Below, in pieces: positions 1 through 5,034 of a stretch of DNA of 5,541 nucleotides. The notes under the pieces were generated by a model, which ran no database searches, was not told the DNA's origin, and was given only the letters and a program-made list of their open reading frames with translations. Made by a program: the position numbers and the translations under genes. Each line of letters opens with the position of its first letter. Position 1 is the stretch's first letter. This DNA comes from Armatimonadota bacterium (GTDB lineage: Bacteria > Armatimonadota > Zipacnadia > Zipacnadales > UBA11051), in contig DPJP01000209.1 in assembly GCA_003542955.1 (NCBI GenBank), positions 11,486 through 17,026 of the forward strand, read 5' to 3'.

Positions 1-1250
1 GCGCGACCGGCGAGGGCTCAAACGTCGTCTTCTGCCAACTGCCCCCTCACACCATCACAAAGGCCGAGGGCGCCGTCCCCTCCCTGGTTGTCAATGCCGA
101 TGACGCCGTGGAGGGGAAGCAGAGCGCCCTGGTCACTATGGGCTGTGTGACAGGCCGCGGCGGGCAGCTCCTTCAGAAGGTCTCTCAGCCGCCGACGGTG
201 GGCAAAACATACACCATGACCGTGATGGTGAAGGCCCTCCGCGAGCCCGTGCAACTGCGGCTGGAGATCGAGCGCGCCGGCAGACCGTGGGATCGCGCCT
301 ACCGCGGCGAGATGGTCACCATCCCCGTCGGCGAGTGGACTCCGCTCCACGCCACATTCACCGTCGACAAGCCCTTCCCCGAGGGCTGGCAGGCCTACGT
401 CGCCTGCTTCGACGACGGCGGGCTCTTCCGCGCGGACGTGCTGCAGCTCTACGAGGGCACGTACGTTCCGTGGCAGCAGGCAGCTACCAGCCGCGAGAAC
501 CTCTTCGCCAACCCGAGCTTCGAAGCCGGAGTCGCGCCCTGGAGCTTCTCCCCGGATGTGAACCGCAATCGCAGGCGGACCTACCGTCGCGCGAGCTTCA
601 TGCTCAGCCGCATCCTGGCCAACATGGGTGTCGGCGCGACCCCGCCGCTGCTCGAGCACTTCGCGACCCCGCCCGGCGGCGGCGCGGATGCCGAGACTGT
701 GCTCCGCAACGGGGACCTGGGCGCCGATGCCGATGCCAACGGAACGCCTGACGACTGGGCGGTCTCACTCTACGCAGGCACCGCCGACACCGCCCGCGAG
801 CAGCTTCCTGACGGTGCGGGATGGGCACAGCGGATGACCATTGCCGCCCTGCGTGATGACGGCAAGGGCAGCGCGATGCTCGCCCAGCACGATGTCCCCG
901 CGACCGCGGGGCAGTGGTATCGCATCTCCTTCAGGGCCCGCGCGGAGGGCCTCGAAGGCGTGCGGGTGCCGGTGGCCCTGGTCAGCACGGAGGACTGGCA
1001 GGCGATCGTCGAGTACCAGCGCTTCGTGCCGGCGGCTCAGTGGCAGGACTTCAGCTTCCTGGTTCAGGCCAAGCGTACTGCGGAGGCGAAGACGCGCTTC
1101 CAGATATGGTTCGACCGCGTCGGCTCGGTGTGGCTCTCCGACATCCGCATGGCTCCCGTCAATGCGCCCGACCAGGGCCGCTGGCTCGCAGGCCTCTACC
1201 TCGACCAGCCCGAGGAATGGGACGACCCCTACCGCTTCTTCAGATGGTAG
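1..1250 (+). CDS. C-terminal part of a large glycoside-hydrolase-like protein with CBM4/9-like modules (5' truncated)
   Basis: The reading frame is open from base 3 to the TAG at 1248-1250, giving 415 visible residues; no start is in the window, and GTG 108 is simply an internal Val. Visible parts in order: a strand-like NVVFCQLPP (24-47); a beta-rich CBM-like stretch (about 48-480, with EGKQS and GKTYTM); a CBM-type N-terminal motif NPSFEAG (510-530); a basic block NRNRRRTYRR followed by LANMGV (561-632); a second, better formed CBM4/9-like beta-sandwich (about 700-1160, from NGDL to WLSDI); and a C-terminal tail ending DDPYRFFRW. From memory, the tail and the CQLPP/RRTYRR blocks recur in large sugar-active proteins of Planctomycetota/Armatimonadota-like bacteria. 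I infer polysaccharide binding or degradation, probably outside the cytoplasm, but any catalytic domain and signal peptide would lie upstream. The order of CBM pieces is odd (see findings). Coding is certain; exact enzyme family is not. Confidence 0.75.
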   Translation, partial: ATGEGSNVVFCQLPPHTITKAEGAVPSLVVNADDAVEGKQSALVTMGCVTGRGGQLLQKVSQPPTVGKTYTMTVMVKALREPVQLRLEIERAGRPWDRAYRGEMVTIPVGEWTPLHATFTVDKPFPEGWQAYVACFDDGGLFRADVLQLYEGTYVPWQQAATSRENLFANPSFEAGVAPWSFSPDVNRNRRRTYRRASFMLSRILANMGVGATPPLLEHFATPPGGGADAETVLRNGDLGADADANGTPDDWAVSLYAGTADTAREQLPDGAGWAQRMTIAALRDDGKGSAMLAQHDVPATAGQWYRISFRARAEGLEGVRVPVALVSTEDWQAIVEYQRFVPAAQWQDFSFLVQAKRTAEAKTRFQIWFDRVGSVWLSDIRMAPVNAPDQGRWLAGLYLDQPEEWDDPYRFFRW

Positions 1251-1257
1251 GACGGCA

Positions 1258-1305
1258 GGGGTGAGGGGCGAGGGAACGGCAGGGGCGTGGGGTGTGGGAC
1301 GTGGG
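1258..1305 (+). repeat. G-rich tract, canonical G-quadruplex motif with seven G-runs
   Basis: Seven runs of three or four G lie at 1258-1261, 1265-1268, 1272-1274, 1282-1285, 1289-1292, 1296-1298 and 1303-1305, with loops of 3, 3, 7, 3, 3 and 4 nt. This satisfies the classical four-run quadruplex pattern several ways. The tract starts 8 nt after the stop of the plus-strand gene and would be in the G-rich form in that gene's RNA. It is built on imperfect direct repeats: ACGGCAGGGG at 1252-1261 and 1276-1285, and GGGAACGGCA at 1272-1281 and 1303-1312. A role in ending or stabilising the transcript is inference. Confidence 0.6.
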
Positions 1306-1397
1306 AACGGCATGCTCTTGTCGCTACGTACCCAGGAGACCGCGCGTCTCGGCGCGGGACCTATGGCCGTAGGACTCGTTGTGCCGACATGCCGTTC
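1305..1397. repeat. 10-bp perfect inverted repeat
   Basis: GAACGGCATG at 1305-1314 is matched by its exact complement CATGCCGTTC at 1388-1397, enclosing 73 bp. I see no flanking target-site duplication and no open frame of note inside. A long-loop hairpin, a protein-binding pair or the ends of a tiny element are all possible. Confidence 0.45.
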
Positions 1398-1438
1398 ACG
1401 CCTGCAGGAGGAGCCTGTCGCGTTGAAGACTCAGGCCC

Positions 1439-2518
1439 TCAGTCGACGACCTCGAACAGCTCGAAGGTCCCCGGGATGTTCTTGACATCGGACACTTCTG
1501 TCACGACTTGTGTCCGCATACTGCCTCCGACACGGGCCTGCGTGGACTGCGACACCAGTATCTGCCCAGCTCTGGCCTGCCGCTCGATCCTGCTCGCGAA
1601 GTTGACGTCGGCGCCCAAGGCAGTGAACTGGTCGCGTCGGTCGGTGCCCACGTTGCCCACCAGGACCTCGCCCGTGTGAATGCCACAACCCAACCCGATC
1701 TCTATCTTGTGGGGGACGTACAGCTTCCACTCCTCAAGCCACCTGTCGCGTACCTCCTGGAACCCCTCTCGCATCGCGAGGGCAGTCTCCACTGCGGAGA
1801 GTGCATCGGCTTCCCCTGTGTCATCTCGATGGTTCAGGACGCCGAACAGCGCCATGATCCCGTCACCGATGAACTTGTCCAGAACGCCGTTGTGGTCGAA
1901 GATAGCTGCTGCCCCCATCTCGCTGTAGTCGCGGAGGAAGCCTGCAACCAGGTCGGGGTAGGCCTTTAGCGACTCACAGAGGGCCGAGAAGCCCCTGATA
2001 TCCCAGAACGCTATTGTGATGGTTCTCCGGGACACGGCCAGCAGCGATGGGTCCCGCTCGATAACGTCGAAGACCTTCGGGTCGAAGTACCTGCGCAGGA
2101 AGCTGATGCGCTGCGACCACTCCCTGTAGCGGAGGGCCGCACGCGTCTTGATGTTGATCTCGCGTGCGGCGGCCGTCCCGCGGATGTTCTTCTCGACAAC
2201 GTCGAATGCGCCGAAGTCAAACGCGGCGTACCGATCGAGGCTTCGCTCCTTTGCCGTGAAGAGAACAGTCATCACCAATGGGTCCAGTCGCCGCGCCTTC
2301 TGGAGGATATTCATCCCGCTCGCTTCGGTCTCCATCACGAGGTCGGTCAGGACGACATCAACCGGTTCGCCCTTCTCAAGCTGCTCTCTCAGACAGTCCT
2401 CACCCTCGTCCTCGCTCTGCGCGGTCAGTATGTCCCAGCCAGGGTTCTCGTCCCCGAGTGCCCGTTTGAGCGAGTCGAGATTCTCGCGTTCGTCGTCGAC
2501 TATGAGAATCACCGGCAC
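1439..2518 (-). CDS. Response regulator-class III adenylate cyclase fusion
   Basis: A 359-aa soluble protein expected to convert ATP to cAMP under control of a phosphorylated receiver domain. Receiver (about 2-125): acidic pocket D8/D9 in LIVDDE, phospho-acceptor D59 in VLTDL, T88 and K110, so all key positions are present. A linker (126-165) with FLRRYFDP resembles the segment preceding many bacterial cyclase domains. Cyclase (about 166-357): metal Asp D173 in FWDIRGF, K215 and metal Asp D219 in KFIGDG, T299 in FTALG, transition-state N306 and R310 in DVNFASR. The Lys/Thr pair at base-recognition positions fits ATP rather than GTP (family knowledge). Spacing matches Rv1625c-type enzymes: K to D +4, T to N +7, T to R +11. 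I chose GTG at 2518 because GGAGGAGG lies 9 nt upstream and the receiver begins at once; ATG at 2549-2551 would overlap the kinase gene by 29 nt and add a basic leader. It follows the kinase gene by 4 nt and is its likely partner. Confidence 0.93.
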   Translation of the reverse strand: MPVILIVDDERENLDSLKRALGDENPGWDILTAQSEDEGEDCLREQLEKGEPVDVVLTDLVMETEASGMNILQKARRLDPLVMTVLFTAKERSLDRYAAFDFGAFDVVEKNIRGTAAAREINIKTRAALRYREWSQRISFLRRYFDPKVFDVIERDPSLLAVSRRTITIAFWDIRGFSALCESLKAYPDLVAGFLRDYSEMGAAAIFDHNGVLDKFIGDGIMALFGVLNHRDDTGEADALSAVETALAMREGFQEVRDRWLEEWKLYVPHKIEIGLGCGIHTGEVLVGNVGTDRRDQFTALGADVNFASRIERQARAGQILVSQSTQARVGGSMRTQVVTEVSDVKNIPGTFELFEVVD

Positions 2519-2522
2519 CCCT

Positions 2523-4376
2523 TCATCCCTCCTCCGTGGCGGTCGTTTCATCCGACGATGCGACTCCCGAGTCCGTCTCGTTCTGGGGCGCCAAGGGCAA
2601 GAAGACCTCGAAATGCGCGCCCTGGCCCGGTGTCCCAATCTCGATGATGCCACCTCCGTGCCCCTCGATGATGCGCCTGACAAGTGCCAGCCCCAGGCCG
2701 GTGCCCTGGTCCCGGTGCGTGAAGAAGGCGTCGAAGACTCGGCTCTTCTCCGCCGATTGGATACCTGGACCATTGTCCTCAACATGCACCAGAACGTACG
2801 CTCGTGACGTGTCGAGGAAGTCCGGCAGCCCATCTGGCCCAGGGGTCTCGACATGGATGCCGATAAGCTTCTCATCGCCATCCAGCCACTGAGTGGCGTT
2901 CATGACCAACTCGTCGAAGCACTCCGCCAGTTTGTCCGGGTCCCCCAGGACCTTCACCTCGGGAGGGCACTCGATGGTGCAGTGGACGCCCTGGTTGACT
3001 GCTGCGTGGCAAGCCTCCTCGAGTATCGGGCCTATCAGCGTGGGGACTGCCTCGATCTCCTGCGCCTTCGCGAGAGACTTGAACTGCTCCACAAACGCCT
3101 TGGCCTTCTCGACCGAAGAGCGTATGTTGTCCACCACTGCGAGTGCGTCAGCCTCGCGCTGCTCACAGATTCGCTTCTCCAGCGGCCCGAGGTCTGTCTC
3201 GATGGCGAAGATCGGGTTGCCAATCTTGTGTGCCGCCGAGAACGAGATGTCTTTCCACACCGCGTCGCGCTCGGCACGGATGCGCATGTTCTTCTCAGCC
3301 ACCAACTCGGAGTTGGCCTGAGCCAAGCGATTCGTCAGTTCAGAGTTCTCGCGATAGAGCTCCTCGTAGCTCTTTCGTATCTCGGAGCGCATGCGCCCCT
3401 CGTCCGAGAAGTACTTGTATGCGATGCCCGGGAACTGCTGAACCAGAGATGTAAGGTAGTCCCGGTCCCAGATGCGCACGCGCACGCCTGGGCCAGCGTC
3501 GTCCCCAAACCTGCGTCTGTCTGCGTATCGCTCAGCCAGCCTCTGAACCTCCGGGTGCTCACGGCCGTTCCGGAGTAGAATGAGCAGCAGTGTCACCGAC
3601 GTCCCATAGTCCCGAGATAGGGCTTCCTCCAGCCTCTCCGAGTACCTGAGTAGCCGCCGGAGAGCGAAGTCGATGTCGTCGCCGATCATGTGGAACAGCA
3701 GCTCCGCAGGCGCCCTCAGGCCCATCGAAACCAACCACAACTCCCTGTATTCGAAGCCATCCGGGTCCTTCTTGGGCAACTCGGCAATCAGGTCGACCTC
3801 GGGAGAAACCTTGCCCCAGTCGAGTTTGCGGAACCCCATCTGTGACAGCAGTTCGCGGCAGAGGTTCTCCGCGTCCCTCGGGCCCAGCATATCCCAGTCG
3901 ATGAACGGCGGCGCGATACCATACCCGCGCTGACCCAATACCGCGGAACGCGGCGACGTGCGCACGTTGTTCAGCGTCGCGGCGAGTTGCTGACTGAACG
4001 CCGCGAGGCCCGCGGCGTCCTCAGTGTAAGGCATCACCATCTGTGGCAGGATCTCCTCGGGTGGCGCCGCCCAGTTGCCATCTTGTGCCATCACATAGAT
4101 GACCGGTTTCCCCGTCGCGCGGGCCAGCCCCAACTCATAGAGCACCGTGGGATCGTTGCCCGAGATGTCGGCGACCACGCAGTCGGCGCCTGCGAGCTGC
4201 GCCAGGACGCGTTCGCTCGGCGGGGCCTGCGTCAAGTCCATGGGTGACCCAGCCAATGGGTGAACAACACCGTACCCGGCCGCCTCGGCGGCGGCCGCCA
4301 TGGCATCGACAACGCGTGGCCTCTGTGCACGCGGGAAGGCCAGGAAGCACCATGGCCTCATATCTGTTTGCGCCAT
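2523..4376 (-). CDS. Soluble histidine kinase with NDT/TIR-like and restriction-endonuclease-like N-terminal domains
   Basis: A 617-aa protein without membrane segments, so probably a cytoplasmic sensor kinase. (a) Residues 8-135 form an alpha/beta nucleoside 2-deoxyribosyltransferase/TIR-like domain: ADCVVADISG, then D75-P76, YELGLA with candidate catalytic E81, and GKPVIYV. (b) About 160-325 resembles an Mrr-like PD-(D/E)xK fold: AENLCRELLSQMGF, VDLIAE with D195, then ELWLVSMG where QxK would be expected, and a closing IWDRDYL. (c) A coiled coil spans about 328-372. (d) The dimerisation domain (373-437) has phospho-acceptor H383 in AAHKIGNP. (e) The ATPase domain (450-596) has N-box E489/N493, G1 DNGPGI from 534, GTGLGL at 558-563 and G584/G586. 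(f) The tail is short and acidic. ATG 4376 was chosen because GAGGGGG lies 6 nt upstream and codons before it encode low-complexity W/R-rich sequence. The response regulator-cyclase gene follows directly. Kinase certain; domain (a) likely; (b) tentative. Confidence 0.92.
   Translation of the reverse strand: MAQTDMRPWCFLAFPRAQRPRVVDAMAAAAEAAGYGVVHPLAGSPMDLTQAPPSERVLAQLAGADCVVADISGNDPTVLYELGLARATGKPVIYVMAQDGNWAAPPEEILPQMVMPYTEDAAGLAAFSQQLAATLNNVRTSPRSAVLGQRGYGIAPPFIDWDMLGPRDAENLCRELLSQMGFRKLDWGKVSPEVDLIAELPKKDPDGFEYRELWLVSMGLRAPAELLFHMIGDDIDFALRRLLRYSERLEEALSRDYGTSVTLLLILLRNGREHPEVQRLAERYADRRRFGDDAGPGVRVRIWDRDYLTSLVQQFPGIAYKYFSDEGRMRSEIRKSYEELYRENSELTNRLAQANSELVAEKNMRIRAERDAVWKDISFSAAHKIGNPIFAIETDLGPLEKRICEQREADALAVVDNIRSSVEKAKAFVEQFKSLAKAQEIEAVPTLIGPILEEACHAAVNQGVHCTIECPPEVKVLGDPDKLAECFDELVMNATQWLDGDEKLIGIHVETPGPDGLPDFLDTSRAYVLVHVEDNGPGIQSAEKSRVFDAFFTHRDQGTGLGLALVRRIIEGHGGGIIEIGTPGQGAHFEVFLPLAPQNETDSGVASSDETTATEEG
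2528..2535 (-). promoter_or_regulatory. Shine-Dalgarno of the cyclase gene, inside the kinase gene's last codons
   Basis: On the minus strand GGAGGAGG ends 9 nt before the GTG at 2518. It is formed by the kinase's final codons (Thr-Glu-Glu-Gly-stop). It decides the cyclase start and suggests that translation of the two genes is coupled. Confidence 0.7.
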
Positions 4377-4382
4377 CTCCGG

Positions 4383-4389
4383 CCCCCTC
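4383..4389 (-). promoter_or_regulatory. Ribosome binding site of the kinase gene
   Basis: GAGGGGG on the minus strand lies 6 nt before ATG 4376, a reasonable if imperfect Shine-Dalgarno. A GGAG touching the ATG is too close for that start and, at 15 nt, too far for the next Met (codon 6). Confidence 0.5.
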
Positions 4390-4469
4390 ACATGGAGTCT
4401 CTTCTCGGCCGCCCAACGGTCCATCCGCGGCCATGGCGGGCCTCGTCTCGGCCAAACCGCATGGACAGA

Positions 4470-4497
4470 CCCTCGCGGCCCCACCCCCGCCACGCCC
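4470..4497 (-). repeat. G-quadruplex motif in the kinase operon leader
   Basis: On the minus strand, G-runs at 4497-4495, 4488-4484, 4482-4479 and 4472-4470 are separated by loops of 6, 1 and 6 nt, meeting the classical quadruplex rule. It lies about 94-121 nt upstream of the kinase start. If the promoter suggested at 4540-4568 is right, the motif is in the 5' leader RNA. In GC-rich DNA such a match can arise by chance. Confidence 0.45.
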
Positions 4498-4539
4498 GAT
4501 CGCTGTACCCCTCCCTCGCGATCCCTCCACCACCACCAG

Positions 4540-4568
4540 ATTATCCCATGCTCCCCGCAGGACTGCAA
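4540..4568 (-). promoter_or_regulatory. Possible sigma-70-type promoter of the kinase-cyclase operon
   Basis: Read on the minus strand: TTGCAG (4568-4563), a 17-bp spacer, then GATAAT (4545-4540). The -10 matches TATAAT at five of six positions; the -35 matches only its TTG core. It faces the kinase gene and would give a leader of roughly 155 nt. It is the best match I found by eye in this gap. Confidence 0.25.
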
Positions 4569-4585
4569 GGCAGGGGCCTCGTCCC

Positions 4586-4605
4586 CACCCGCTTCAGCGC
4601 GGGTG
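4586..4605. repeat. GC-rich stem-loop, 7-bp perfect stem
   Basis: CACCCGC (4586-4592) and GCGGGTG (4599-4605) form a perfect stem with a 6-nt loop. No T-tract follows on either strand, so it is not a standard intrinsic terminator. It sits just upstream of the suggested kinase promoter and could be an operator or RNA hairpin. Confidence 0.4.
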
Positions 4606-4790
4606 CGCCACCCTCACCCTTGCCCCCGCACCGGCCACTCCATCTCCATCCGCGCGTACTCACCCTTACATTGCGGACCGTGACAGACCCACAGCGTAAG
4701 CGCGCCCGAGCCGGGGCATCATGCTGCCGCACACCGTCGCCCCGTCTGTCCGAGCGCGTCTTCCTCCGCGCCGGCACAAGGCCCCAACAC

Positions 4791-4804
4791 TCCCGCACTC
4801 GGGA
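4791..4804. repeat. Small stem-loop, 5-bp stem
   Basis: TCCCG (4791-4795) pairs with CGGGA (4800-4804) across a 4-nt loop. It is 10 bp from the next stem-loop, with the palindrome GCATGC (4806-4811) between them. Confidence 0.3.
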
Positions 4805-4814
4805 AGCATGCGAC

Positions 4815-4835
4815 TGGGCGATAGGAGATCGCTCA
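4815..4835. repeat. Stem-loop with 8-bp stem and an AGGAG loop
   Basis: Bases 4815-4822 pair with 4828-4835 (one G-T wobble on the plus strand); the loop is AGGAG on the plus strand and CTCCT on the minus. The loop equals a ribosome-binding or anti-ribosome-binding sequence, but no credible gene follows, so significance is uncertain. Confidence 0.35.
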
Positions 4836-4927
4836 TCGGGTGTACATGCGCCGTGGCGTGTTCGCCGGCGGGGGCGTTCTTTCGCGGCACGGGGGGTAGC
4901 CAATGGCGCGATCCGCCGAACCCGACA

Positions 4928-4943
4928 GGCTGCCCACGCAGCC
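4928..4943 (-). terminator. Candidate hairpin terminator of the gene ending at 5035
   Basis: GGCTGC (4928-4933) and GCAGCC (4938-4943) form a perfect 6-bp stem with a 4-nt loop, about 91 nt past the stop codon at 5035. There is no U-tract, so termination here is only a possibility; the hairpin may instead protect the RNA end. Confidence 0.25.
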
Positions 4944-5034
4944 CGCTCGCGGTCGTGCAGACCCATCCAATACTCTCCGGAACGCTTGTGTCAGCGCGTA
5001 TCATAGCGGGGCAGCAATGCAGGCCGGTCCCCCG

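Larger units (their letters stand above)
1251..1438. other. Convergent intergenic gap
   Basis: This 188-bp gap separates two convergent genes, so a bidirectional terminator would be expected. I see no hairpin followed by a T-tract in either direction. It holds a G-rich tract just after the plus-strand stop, a 10-bp inverted repeat and a small hairpin (GAGAC 1336-1340 with GTCTC 1346-1350, loop of 5). Short ORFs crossing it have no recognisable content. Confidence 0.6.
4377..5034. other. Long intergenic region without a convincing gene
   Basis: Several frames are open on both strands because stop codons are rare at this GC content, but their translations are rich in R, P, S and A, lack recognisable motifs and overlap one another. 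I therefore call the 658 bp noncoding. The left part must hold the promoter and leader of the kinase operon; the right part receives transcripts from the gene ending at 5035. It contains a quadruplex motif, at least four compact GC-rich inverted repeats and a 9-bp direct repeat, CTCACCCTT, at 4613-4621 and 4659-4667. I found no tRNA, rRNA or known riboswitch. Confidence 0.6.

Noticed and set aside
1336..1350. GAGAC/GTCTC hairpin as an intrinsic terminator
   Set aside because: Only a 5-bp stem and no T-tract on either strand.
1287..1969. Plus-strand open frames opposite the cyclase gene
   Set aside because: They mirror well-conserved cyclase codons on the other strand and show no recognisable protein motif.
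2519..2881. Extended start giving the cyclase a 480-aa reading frame
   Set aside because: The extra N-terminal residues are antisense-frame, Arg/Ser-rich sequence overlapping the conserved kinase ATPase domain; the receiver begins directly after GTG 2518.
4419..4466. GTCCAT/ATGGAC inverted repeat as a leader riboswitch stem
   Set aside because: Only 6 bp closing a loop of 36 nt, and no known riboswitch features; likely chance.
4377..4568. Extended start giving the kinase 681 residues
   Set aside because: The 64 extra residues are W/R/G-rich without motif or ribosome binding site; ATG 4376 has a suitable one and leads straight into the first domain.
4613..4667. CTCACCCTT direct repeat as a CRISPR or iteron array
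   Set aside because: Only two 9-bp copies, 46 bp apart start to start, with no third copy and no associated gene.
4244..5006. Several overlapping open frames on both strands upstream of the kinase
   Set aside because: They overlap each other, are rich in R/P/S and lack motifs; long open frames are expected by chance at this GC content.
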